Of a DNA stretch of 64,000 nucleotides, positions 9,061 to 17,337 are shown piece by piece. The DNA lies in contig NYUD01000091.1 in NCBI GenBank assembly GCA_002683825.1, positions 1 through 64,000 on the forward strand, read 5' to 3'. Origin of the DNA: Planctomycetota bacterium. Lineage in GTDB: Bacteria > Planctomycetota > UBA1135 > GCA-002686595. The position numbers were made by a program, and so were the translations under genes. The notes below the pieces were generated by a model, which saw nothing but the letters and a program-made list of their open reading frames with translations, was not told the origin of the DNA and ran no database searches. How positions within the stretch are numbered: position 1 is the first letter of the stretch; each line of letters begins with the position of its first letter.

Positions 9061-10294
9061 CTAGCGATCTCCGACGACGCGGGGCTGGGGGATGGGCACG
9101 AGGAACTGCCCGCCCTTTTCCACGTAGTCCTTTTGCTGCTCGATGATCTCGGAAGCGATATTCCAGGGCAGGATCAAGGTGATCTCCGGCCGGTCCTCCA
9201 GGAGCAGGGCGACCTCTCGCACGGGAAGACGCATCCCGGGCGTGAAAGTTCCTACCTTGAACGGATTGCGATCCACAGTGTACTCCACGAGGTCGGTGCC
9301 GATCCCGCAGTAGTTCAGGAGAGTGTTGCCCTTGGCCGGAGCGCCGTAGGCGGCGATCCTTTTGCCTTTATGCTTGAGTTCGCGCAGGATCCGCCGCAGG
9401 TCCGTGCGATTCTTGGCCACCGCAGCGGCGAAGGCGCGATAAGTGGCCAGATCCTCGAGGCCTTTCTTGCGTTCCGTTTGCCGCATCCGATCGACGACCT
9501 CGGCGTGCCGGCTCCCCGCCCGGGCGAGGATGCGCAGGCTTCCCCCGTGTACCGACAATCGCTCGATGTCGAAGATCGCCAATCCGGCTCGACCGAAGGC
9601 GTCAGCCAGGGCGCGCACCGAGAAATAGCAAAGGTGCTCGTGATAGATCGTGTCGTACTCGAGTCCCTCGAGCAGGTGGACCAGGTAGGGAACCTCGATG
9701 CTGACGACACCTTCGGGCTCGGTTGCGATTCGGCAACCCTCGAGCACTCCTCCGAGATCGGGCACGTGGGCCAGGACGTTGTTGGCGCAGATGAGCGCAG
9801 CGGGGCCGCATTCTGTCCGGAGCTCCGTAGCGCACTTGCGCCCGAAGAATCGTGCGACGCTTTCGACCCCTTTTTTTTTCGGCCACCTCGACCAGATTCT
9901 GTGCAGGTTCGATGCCCAGCGTGCGCACACCCTTCGCTTTGAAGGCGGACAGCAGCGTGCCGTCGTTGCTGGCGATCTCCATGACCAGATCCGTGTCCTT
10001 CAGGCCGAAGCGCTGGACGTGCGAGCTCGCAAGGCGCCCGAAGTGCTCGACCATCGTGGTGGAGGCGCCGCTCATGTAGAGGTAGTCCGAGAACATGACC
10101 TCCGGCGGCACGATTTCGGAAAGCTGCACGAGCCCGCAGCCGGGGCAATACATGAGCTCGAGCGGGAAACTGGGTTCGGGATCGTTCAGCTTGTCGGGCT
10201 GGAGGTTTGCGTTGGCGAGCGGCGTGCTGCCCAGGTCGAGGACCAACTCGAGCCCCTTCCGGGAGCAGTTCAGGCATCCGGTGGAGCGAGTCAA
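9061..10294 (-). CDS. Sugar C-methyltransferase, interrupted by a +1 frameshift
   Basis: Two reading frames together encode one SAM-dependent methyltransferase of about 410 residues. The first frame starts at a TTG (10294) whose TTGA overlaps the upstream gene stop, with GGAG 7 bases before. It carries a C-x2-C/C-x2-C zinc-binding N-terminus, LDLGSTPLAN, and the SAM loop EIASNDGTLL. The second frame continues with the rest of the methyltransferase and a C-terminal domain to 9061. They join at a run of nine A on the coding strand (9871-9879); eight would restore one frame. The family C-methylates CDP- or dTDP-4-keto-6-deoxysugars. A sequencing or assembly indel, a true mutation or slippage are all possible. 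Confidence 0.85.
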
Positions 10295-11280
10295 GCTTCG
10301 ACTCCGGCAGAGAGGTGTGCGCGCATACGTCGAAAGGCGGGAGTGGGATCTTTCGGCGGGGTCCAGCCCAGTGCCCTCTGCAGGCGGGCGATCGGAACGG
10401 CGGGGTGGAACATCTCCTCGGCCAGGCCGGGGAGATCGCCGAAGCCTAGTCTGTCTTCGCGGATGTCGAGGGCTCTTGCAAAAAGCTCGGTGAACTCGCG
10501 CACCGAACGAAGCGCTCCCGAAGCCAGGTTGATGGCAGGAGCATCGAAGGGCGGCTTTCGGGCGCGAATCTCCTTCGGCGCGATGGCCGCCAGACCGACC
10601 AACGCCCGCGCGATGTCCTCCACGTAAATCCAATCGCGCTCTTGCCTTCCGCTCGAAAGGGGAATCCTCCCCGATCGGTCTCGAGCGGCCAGGAGGGAGG
10701 GCACGAGCCGCCCCTCACGCTCCCCCAGGCCGAAAACGGTGAACGCCCGCCCGGTCAAGCACGCCAGACCCTCCTTACGCGACTCGTCCAGGGCCAGGGT
10801 GCCTGCCAGTTTGGAACGTCCGTATTCCGTGGTGGGAACGCAGTTCGACGCTTCATCGAGGGATCCGGCCTCGACGCCGTATTCCAGGGCCGAGCCCACG
10901 TGCACCAGGGTGGCATCCCTCGTTTCCGCGGTCCGCAAGAGTTCCCGCGCGACTTCCGCCGGTAGCTCGGCGTTGAGGCGGGCGTAGTCCCGGGCCAGAC
11001 GTTCGCCCTTGGCCACGCCATAGCCGACCAGGCTGAAGACGACTTGGGGCTGCGCCCGCCGGATCAGATCGCGCGCCGATCCCGGGCGGCCGAGGTCACC
11101 GACCCAGACCTCCGCCGTCGCGGCGATATCCCGGGGCAGATGTCCTCGATCGCGCACCTGAGCCGTGGTATGGGCTCCTTCCGCGTGGAGAGTTCGTGCT
11201 AGCCAGCGCCCCAGGAAGCCGCTCGCACCGAGGACCAGACAGCGGCGCCCGGCCATGGACTGGAGATCGGGAGGGGCCAT
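10291..11280 (-). CDS. NAD-dependent epimerase/reductase of a nucleotide sugar
   Basis: About 329 residues, extended SDR fold. G-A-S-G-F-L-G (about 18-24) is the dinucleotide loop, and Y-G-R-S-K is the catalytic Tyr-x3-Lys. The C-terminal half has D-W-I-Y-V-E-D-I and the usual substrate-binding loop. It is the first gene of the minus-strand sugar operon and probably reduces or epimerises the 4-keto sugar made downstream. The start is the ATG at 11280, with an ATG at 11256 as an alternative. The open frame continues much further upstream (to 12360), but that part is antisense to the glycosyltransferase gene and looks like a composition shadow. Confidence 0.86.
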   Translation of the reverse strand: MAPPDLQSMAGRRCLVLGASGFLGRWLARTLHAEGAHTTAQVRDRGHLPRDIAATAEVWVGDLGRPGSARDLIRRAQPQVVFSLVGYGVAKGERLARDYARLNAELPAEVARELLRTAETRDATLVHVGSALEYGVEAGSLDEASNCVPTTEYGRSKLAGTLALDESRKEGLACLTGRAFTVFGLGEREGRLVPSLLAARDRSGRIPLSSGRQERDWIYVEDIARALVGLAAIAPKEIRARKPPFDAPAINLASGALRSVREFTELFARALDIREDRLGFGDLPGLAEEMFHPAVPIARLQRALGWTPPKDPTPAFRRMRAHLSAGVEA

Positions 11281-11367
11281 GGGCCGGCATTCTACAGGCC
11301 CGGGGTGGCCCAAGGCCGGTCTCCGGACCCCCAAAACGCGATCCAACTCCGTATTCTCTCCACGCCG

Positions 11368-12972
11368 ATGACCTCCGCCCCCGCTCCCCGTGCCCGGAGA
11401 GAGACGCTCTTCGCTGGCCTCGTTGCCATCGTCCTGACAGCCGGCTTCTTTGCCCTCGTGGGGAGGGTCAACTTCAACGCCACAGAGGAGGGCTACCTCT
11501 GGTACGGCGCCCTGCGTACAGCCGCAGGAGAGGTCCCCCTGCGGGACTTCCAGTCCTACGACCCGGGCCGCTATTACTGGTGCGCGATTCTCGGTGGGGT
11601 TTTCGGGCACGGCGTTCTGGGACTGCGACTCTCCGTCGCTTGCTTTCAGGCGCTGGGCATGTTCTTCGGACTGCTGGCGGCGCGGCGCGCATTGAAGAGT
11701 TCCTGGTCGCTCATCCCGACGGGCCTTTTCTATCTGGCCTGGATGTTTCCGCGGCACAAGCTCTTCGAGTCCGCCATCGCCCTGACCGCCGTTTTCTTTG
11801 CGGTGCGACTCCTGGAACGACCGAACGCCCGGCGCCATTTCGAAGCCGGAGCCTTCGTCGGGCTGGCCGGGTTTTTCGGGCGCAACCACGCCGCCTACTG
11901 CGCCGCCGGAATCTTCTGTCTGTGGCTGGTTCTGGCCTGGCGACAGCGTTCGGCCATGCGGAGCGGTCAGGCGCCCGGATTCGCAAGGAGGTTGGCCTCG
12001 TACACGGGAGGAATCCTCGCGGGCTACTCGCCGATGCTCCTGATGCTGGTTTTCGTGCCCGGCTACGCCGCCGGGTTCTGGAACTCGATCCTCGTCCTGT
12101 TCAAGCTGGGGGTGAACATTCCCCACCCCTGGCCTTGGCCCTGGACGTACCGATGGTCCGATCTGAGCGCGATCGGATGGCTCGAGAACCTGGGCAAGGC
12201 CTTCTGGTTCACGGTGCCCGTCGTTCTCTTCCCGGCCGGGATCGTGACCCTGGTACGCACGCCGGTGGAGCGTTTCAGCAAGCGTGCGGTCTTCCTGGCC
12301 GGGAGCATCCTCGGCCTCTTCTACATCCATCACGCCTCCGTGCGCTCCGACCCGTCCCATTTCGCCCAGTCGATCGATCCACTACTCGTCGCGTTGGTCG
12401 GTCTGCCGGCGGCCTTCTCCTGGGGTCGGCCGCGCGTTCTTGTGGCCGGATGGTGTCTCGTTGCCTTGCTCACGGTGGGGAGCGTTTCCGCCACCCACCA
12501 GCTGCTTTCGCGCCAGCGCTTCAACGAGCGTCCTCAGCTGGTCGACCATTCGATCGCTGGAGACACACTGCGGATGCACGCCGGGCTGGCCGAGTACTAC
12601 ACGCGGATCGAGAAAGCGATCCGCACCCACGTTCCGGACGATGCGCAGGTTTTCTTCGCCCCCTCGCGTCCTGGCTTTTACGGAATCTTTGACAAGGTCT
12701 CGCCAACGTGGTGGATCTACTTCTTCGTACCGGAACTCGATGCGGAAACACAGAACAAGATCGTCGAAGACCTGGCGGACATCGAGTGGGCTTTTCTCGT
12801 CGACGTGGCCATCGCCGGCCAGGAGCGCTTCCTCTTGCGGAATACGAGCCCCTCTGTGTGGGAGCATCTGCGTAGGGACTTTCAGCGCGTCAACACCCCC
12901 GGGTTGCCCGAGAACCACATTCTCTTGAGGCGCAACCACAATCCCTTGAGACGTAAGCAAGACGACAGATGA
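11368..12972 (+). CDS. Polytopic membrane glycosyltransferase (GT39/ArnT-like)
   Basis: 534 residues with roughly ten hydrophobic segments, the first at about 13-31. The first periplasmic loop has EEGYLWYGALRTAAGEVPLR followed by D-F-x-S-Y-D-P-G-R-Y-Y-W, the pattern of PMT/ArnT-type enzymes that use a polyprenyl-phosphate sugar and have an acidic catalytic residue there. A soluble C-terminal part follows the membrane region from about residue 400. It is divergent from the sugar operon across an 87-base gap, and its TGA overlaps the next ATG (ATGA). A role in attaching a lipid-linked sugar to an envelope acceptor is likely; the acceptor is unknown. Confidence 0.8.
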   Translation: MTSAPAPRARRETLFAGLVAIVLTAGFFALVGRVNFNATEEGYLWYGALRTAAGEVPLRDFQSYDPGRYYWCAILGGVFGHGVLGLRLSVACFQALGMFFGLLAARRALKSSWSLIPTGLFYLAWMFPRHKLFESAIALTAVFFAVRLLERPNARRHFEAGAFVGLAGFFGRNHAAYCAAGIFCLWLVLAWRQRSAMRSGQAPGFARRLASYTGGILAGYSPMLLMLVFVPGYAAGFWNSILVLFKLGVNIPHPWPWPWTYRWSDLSAIGWLENLGKAFWFTVPVVLFPAGIVTLVRTPVERFSKRAVFLAGSILGLFYIHHASVRSDPSHFAQSIDPLLVALVGLPAAFSWGRPRVLVAGWCLVALLTVGSVSATHQLLSRQRFNERPQLVDHSIAGDTLRMHAGLAEYYTRIEKAIRTHVPDDAQVFFAPSRPGFYGIFDKVSPTWWIYFFVPELDAETQNKIVEDLADIEWAFLVDVAIAGQERFLLRNTSPSVWEHLRRDFQRVNTPGLPENHILLRRNHNPLRRKQDDR

Positions 12973-14360
12973 ATACGGGGCTTCTAACTGTGGTTTGTCG
13001 TGTCGTCCTGGGCGTCGCCTGTCTTGCGATACCTCTTGCGAGCTGTGCCCCAGATGTCGAGCGGCCGCCTCACTTGATTCTGATCTCGCTGGACACTCTG
13101 AATCGCTCCGCACTGCGGGCCTACGACGAGCGCGCGGTTCGCCTGCCGGCCATCGATGCGTTTTGTGATGAGAGCGTGCGTTTCGAGCGGGCCTACAGCT
13201 CCGCTTCGTGGACCCTTCCGGCCCACGGGTCGCTCTTCACCGGGCTCTACCCCGACCGACACGGCGCGACGGACCGGCGCGTTACGCTGAGTGCAGGAGC
13301 GGAAACTCTGGCCGAGGGGTTGGCGCGCCGCGGATATCAAACCGCCGGCTTCACAGGGGGGGGGTATCTCGATGCCGAGTACGGGATGGCACGGGGGTTC
13401 GAATACTACGAGAGCTTCGAGCGCGACAAATCCGGCCCTTCCGAGACCGGAGCGCAGTTGGTCCAGCGTGTGCGGAGCTTCTTGAAAGAGGGTCGTAACA
13501 GCTCGCGTCCGTTGTTTCTCTTCCTGCACAGCTACGCCGTGCACAACTACTACGACGTGCGTCCGGAAATCGCCGACTCGTTTCCCGGAGTCGATTTTCT
13601 GCCACGCAAGAACTACATCGACTGCGCCATCGGCCGGGGCCCCTGTCCGCCGGGCGCCTGGCGGCAGATGCGGCGGCTCTATCACGCCGAACTGAGGGAC
13701 TTCGACCGCGCTTTCGCCGACCTGCAGAGCGAGCTGATCGCCGCCGGCATCTGGGATGAAGCGGTGGTGGTCTTCATGACCGACCACGGCGAGGGGTTCG
13801 AGCCCGAGCGGGGGCGCAAGCACCACGGCGGACGGCTGCACGGGGACCAGCTGCATATTCCCTTGCTCGTGCGGTTGCCCCATTCCGGGCCCGGCGTGAT
13901 CGAGGCCCCGGTATCCATCGTCGATGTGCTTCCGACGCTGCTGGACTTTGCGGGGGGGGGCTCTGACGCGGGGATCGACGGCCGCTCCTTCGCACCGTTG
14001 CTCGGCCGCGCAGGAAATTACGAGTCCCGGCCGGTGTTCGCGATGGAGCACTACTTCGAGTGGCGCGAGGGACGGCGTTTTCTCCCGGGACGTATCAGCG
14101 AGCTTCCCGTAGCCTCGGCTGTGATCGACGAGGATGACTGGTACATCCGCAAGCGTTCCGGACCGGAGGAGCTCTACGACACAGAATCGGATCCCGGGCA
14201 GCACCGGGACGTGTTGGGACAGGGCACGGGGCTCGAGGCGTTGCGGGCGTTGGTGAGCGAGCGCCGGCGCCCGCGTACGCAAACTCCGCTGAGGGGGGAG
14301 TCGCCCGCGCTGGAAAAGAACTTGGAGGATCTGGGCTACGTCGGCGAAGAGGACGAGTGA
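12969..14360 (+). CDS. Sulfatase-like lipoprotein with Thr at the nucleophile position
   Basis: 463 residues with a lipoprotein signal (lipobox L-A-S-C, Cys26). Alkaline-phosphatase superfamily, sulfatase subfamily: metal Asp42 in S-L-D-T-L, and T-D-H-G-E-G-F later for the second metal site. The sulfatase signature C/S-x-P-S-R-x4-T-G appears as T-L-P-A-H-G-S-L-F-T-G with Thr82 at the formylglycine position. Without Cys or Ser it cannot be activated by formylglycine-generating enzyme. Thr is the nucleophile in related phosphoethanolamine and phosphoglycerol transferases, so a phospho-transfer or phosphohydrolase role is at least as likely as sulfate ester hydrolysis. It overlaps the glycosyltransferase gene by 4 bases. 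Confidence 0.88.
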   Translation: MNTGLLTVVCRVVLGVACLAIPLASCAPDVERPPHLILISLDTLNRSALRAYDERAVRLPAIDAFCDESVRFERAYSSASWTLPAHGSLFTGLYPDRHGATDRRVTLSAGAETLAEGLARRGYQTAGFTGGGYLDAEYGMARGFEYYESFERDKSGPSETGAQLVQRVRSFLKEGRNSSRPLFLFLHSYAVHNYYDVRPEIADSFPGVDFLPRKNYIDCAIGRGPCPPGAWRQMRRLYHAELRDFDRAFADLQSELIAAGIWDEAVVVFMTDHGEGFEPERGRKHHGGRLHGDQLHIPLLVRLPHSGPGVIEAPVSIVDVLPTLLDFAGGGSDAGIDGRSFAPLLGRAGNYESRPVFAMEHYFEWREGRRFLPGRISELPVASAVIDEDDWYIRKRSGPEELYDTESDPGQHRDVLGQGTGLEALRALVSERRRPRTQTPLRGESPALEKNLEDLGYVGEEDE

Positions 14361-15920
14361 CTACTTGATGTAGCCCAGACCCCGCAGGTGCTCTTCGGTC
14401 TCCTCGGGAGAAAGGTCGTGATCGGTGTAGTGGTCGATCAGTCGGTGCTTGTAGCTCTCAAGATAGCCGAAGACCCGTTCTTGTTCCGCGTTCCCCGCCT
14501 CGTAGAGGTTGGTCGTCTCGGTGGGGTCGTTCGCAAGGTCGTACACCTCTCGCGCCCAGTGTGCTTCTCCCAGGTGGCGGATCTTGTGAAAGAGATCGCC
14601 GCGGCGTGCGGAAACCCAGATCAAATCGGGGTCGGAGCGGGGGTAGAAGCGCTTGACGTGGTCCCAGTCCTTGAAGAGCTCCATCAAGGGCCGGTTCAGC
14701 ACCTTCGTGTGTGAAAGGCCCAGGAGGTCCGGCGCTTCCTCATCACCGAGGATGGCGGCGGAGAGGTCGACCCCTTGCACCTGCGTCTCCTCGGGAAGCG
14801 TCAGGTTGCACAGTCCCGCCAGCGTCGGGAAAATGTCGATCGAACGCGTCACCGCTTCGAAGCGACCCGGTGGGAAGGCTCCCTTCGGCGGGCGGATAAT
14901 CAAGGGTACGGTGACCACTTCGGGGGCGAGCTGCAGCCCATGTCCCCAGAGAAAGAGCGCGTTCTTGCGCTTCAGGAGTTCGCCGTGGTCCGCCGTGACG
15001 ACGATCAACGCCTCGTCATAGGCGCCGGCGGAACGCAGCGTTCTCATGAAGCGGCCGAAGAGCACGTCGAGCAAAGCCAGATCCGTGCGGTAGTAAAGAT
15101 CGAGGAGAGCCGCGAGCCGTCGTTCCTGTCGCGCCGTCAAGCCCAGGGTCGCTGCGGTCTCGGCGTAGTTCCACTGCAAAGCCAGCCTGTGTTCCTCGTA
15201 AAGTGCCAGGAGGCTTTCGGCGTCCCTGGCTTTCTGAACCTGGGCCAGATCCGGGTGTCGCCTCGTGAAGTTGTCGACTTCATCGGGCATCACCTGCCGG
15301 TTATAGGCGGCGTGGGTGACCGTAAAGGCGACGAGGATGAGGGCTTTGTAGTCGGGATCCTCGCCAAGACGATTCAGGATCCCCATCAGGGCCGGGTCCC
15401 CCTCGAAGAGTCCCTCACGAACGGACTTGAGCTCGTCGATCTTGTGGATGTTTTCGGCGGGGACACCCTGAACGTAGTTCAGTTCGGACGTCGCCATCTT
15501 GTGTCCCTGCCAGTAGTGGACGTCGTAGCCCGCGTCACCAAAGGCCTCGCTGATGAGATAGAGCTGGTCGTCGAGCACCCGCGGGTGCTGGTAGACCTGA
15601 TGCGCGTCCGCCTGGGCGCCTGAAAATATGGAGGCGTAGGCGATGCCCGAGACGCCGGCCTCGGTCACGTGGCGCTCGAAGACCAGAGCCTCATCGCTGA
15701 ATTTCTTCAACGCGGGGGTATAGGGAATCCGCGCGTCGTAGGGCGAGATGTAGTCCTTGTTGAGCGTGCAGGTCGCGTAGAGAACGACCAATCTGGGCTG
15801 GGGGATACGGGGTGCGCGCTCGCAGCAGGATCCGGCGAGGATAGGGAGCGCCGCGAGCAGCAGCGTGAAAACCTGGTAGGGCCGTTCGATTCCCCGCGTT
15901 CTCTCTTTTAGTCGCTCCAA
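14361..15920 (-). CDS. Divergent sulfatase-like lipoprotein
   Basis: 519 residues from a TTG start; no ATG or GTG fits better before the lipobox (L-A-G-S-C, Cys32). The alkaline-phosphatase-superfamily fold is clear from A-D-H-G-E, G-H-G-L-Q-L and V-P-L-I-I-R-P-P in the second half. The nucleophile region reads S-G-I-A-Y-A-S-I-F-S-G with Ser91 at the key position, and the first metal-binding Asp (normally x-D-T-L) is replaced by Cys51 in T-C-T-L. Either metal binding is altered or activity is lost. It converges end-to-end with the preceding plus-strand sulfatase gene, with no base between the two stops. Confidence 0.82.
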   Translation of the reverse strand: MERLKERTRGIERPYQVFTLLLAALPILAGSCCERAPRIPQPRLVVLYATCTLNKDYISPYDARIPYTPALKKFSDEALVFERHVTEAGVSGIAYASIFSGAQADAHQVYQHPRVLDDQLYLISEAFGDAGYDVHYWQGHKMATSELNYVQGVPAENIHKIDELKSVREGLFEGDPALMGILNRLGEDPDYKALILVAFTVTHAAYNRQVMPDEVDNFTRRHPDLAQVQKARDAESLLALYEEHRLALQWNYAETAATLGLTARQERRLAALLDLYYRTDLALLDVLFGRFMRTLRSAGAYDEALIVVTADHGELLKRKNALFLWGHGLQLAPEVVTVPLIIRPPKGAFPPGRFEAVTRSIDIFPTLAGLCNLTLPEETQVQGVDLSAAILGDEEAPDLLGLSHTKVLNRPLMELFKDWDHVKRFYPRSDPDLIWVSARRGDLFHKIRHLGEAHWAREVYDLANDPTETTNLYEAGNAEQERVFGYLESYKHRLIDHYTDHDLSPEETEEHLRGLGYIK

Positions 15921-16005
15921 CGGTTGGCCAGACTTTGCGTAGTTGGTCCCGGAGCGGGACGCCCCAACGATACGGGGCGCTGCGTTCCGACGCTATCCTC
16001 GAGTC

Positions 16006-17289
16006 ATGCGAGTCCTAAACGCCCTTCTATTCTGTGCCATCGTGGTCGGATGTTCTTCAGGGAAGTCCGAGGAAGCGGTCCCCGGGAACCTGGTCGTGAT
16101 CTGCGTGGATACCCTGCGGGCGGACTACCTCGGAACCTACGGAGCCGAGCCCTCCAACTCGCCGAATCTCGACGCCTTTGCCGACGGGGCCATCGTCTTC
16201 GAAAACGCTCATTCGCACGCGTCCTGGACACTGCCTTCCTTCGCCTCGGTTCTGACCTCGCTCTATTCCTCGACCCACGGTTGCTGGGACTTCCAGAGTC
16301 GGCTTTCCGAGGACTTCGAGACCTTGGTGGAGATCTTTCAGGCGGCGGGATTCGACACGCACGGGATCGCCAGTCACGTCTACTTCAATGAGACCTACGG
16401 GCTGCAGCAGGGGTTCGACACCTTCGATGACGAGCTCGCCAAGAAGCGCACCGAGGGCGGATGGACTCCTATCTCGTCACCGGCGGTGACCGACAAGGCC
16501 ATCGATTGGTTGGGGGAGCGCGGTCGTGAGAAGCCTTTCCTCTTGTGGGTGCACTACTTCGATCCCCATTTCCCCTACGTGCCCCACGGCGCTTCGAGTG
16601 CTCGGGCGGCTGAGGAGATGTCCGAGGAGGATCGATACCGGAGCGAGATCCGTTTTACCGACGGGCATGTCGGTCGGCTGCTGAGGGCGCTGGACGCGGT
16701 CGGGCATGGGGAGGATACGGCCGTGGTTTTCCTTTCGGATCATGGCGAGGCCTTCGGTGAGCACGAAGGTGTTCGCAGGCACTCGTACAGCCTTTATGGT
16801 GAGGAGGTGCGCGTCCCGTTGATGCTCCGCGTGCCCGGGATGGCGCCACGGCGGGTGCGTGAATTCGTTCGCAACGTCGACATAGGTCCGACGCTGTTGG
16901 GGCTCTTCGGGCTTGAATCCGCGAATCGGATCACGGCGGGCGTGGAATTGCTGGGGGCGCTGAAGGGGGAGGGGCACGCCGGCCCCGCGCTCTTGTGCGA
17001 GATTCGCCTGAAGGATGGGCATCATGCGAACGCGCTGATCAACGGGAAGTGGAAGCTGATCGAGAATGTGTCTCGCGGGGTCTTTGAGTTATACGACCTG
17101 GAGGAAGACCCGCTGGAGAAGTTCGATCGAGCTGCAGAGGAGCCTGCGGTGCTCGAGCGGCTGAAGGACGAGATGAAACAGCGGATCGGGGTGGCCGAGA
17201 TGATGTCGGAGCGGTTTTCCCCGGGGGGGGTCGTGGAATTGAGTGACGAGGAGCTTGGGCGCTTGCGGGAGTTGGGGTACGGGAAGTAG
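16006..17289 (+). CDS. Sulfatase-like lipoprotein with Thr at the nucleophile position
   Basis: 427 residues. The ATG at 16006 puts a compact lipoprotein signal at the N-terminus (I-V-V-G-C, Cys16); upstream codons in frame add only charged residues. Motifs: C-V-D-T-L-R-A-D with metal Asp35, S-W-T-L-P-S-F-A-S-V-L-T-S with Thr75 where sulfatases have Cys or Ser, and S-D-H-G-E-A-F-G-E-H for the second metal site. The final residues E-L-G-Y-G-K resemble the L-x-x-L-G-Y end common to this subfamily. It is divergent from the preceding sulfatase-like gene across an 85-base gap containing two small hairpins. Confidence 0.88.
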   Translation: MRVLNALLFCAIVVGCSSGKSEEAVPGNLVVICVDTLRADYLGTYGAEPSNSPNLDAFADGAIVFENAHSHASWTLPSFASVLTSLYSSTHGCWDFQSRLSEDFETLVEIFQAAGFDTHGIASHVYFNETYGLQQGFDTFDDELAKKRTEGGWTPISSPAVTDKAIDWLGERGREKPFLLWVHYFDPHFPYVPHGASSARAAEEMSEEDRYRSEIRFTDGHVGRLLRALDAVGHGEDTAVVFLSDHGEAFGEHEGVRRHSYSLYGEEVRVPLMLRVPGMAPRRVREFVRNVDIGPTLLGLFGLESANRITAGVELLGALKGEGHAGPALLCEIRLKDGHHANALINGKWKLIENVSRGVFELYDLEEDPLEKFDRAAEEPAVLERLKDEMKQRIGVAEMMSERFSPGGVVELSDEELGRLRELGYGK

Positions 17290-17337
17290 GGGATGAGCGC
17301 CGGCCACCCGGGATGACGCCACCACGCAACAACCCGG

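Noticed and set aside
11281-12360. A long upstream extension of the epimerase frame on the minus strand (about 360 codons)
   Set aside because: It is antisense to the well-supported membrane glycosyltransferase, has low-complexity, charged composition, and the SDR domain begins exactly at the ATG at 11280 or 11256.
12984-14282. A 432-codon open frame antisense to the sulfatase-like gene at 12969
   Set aside because: High-GC coding sequence commonly leaves the opposite strand open. The translation has no recognisable domain and the sense frame has clear motifs.
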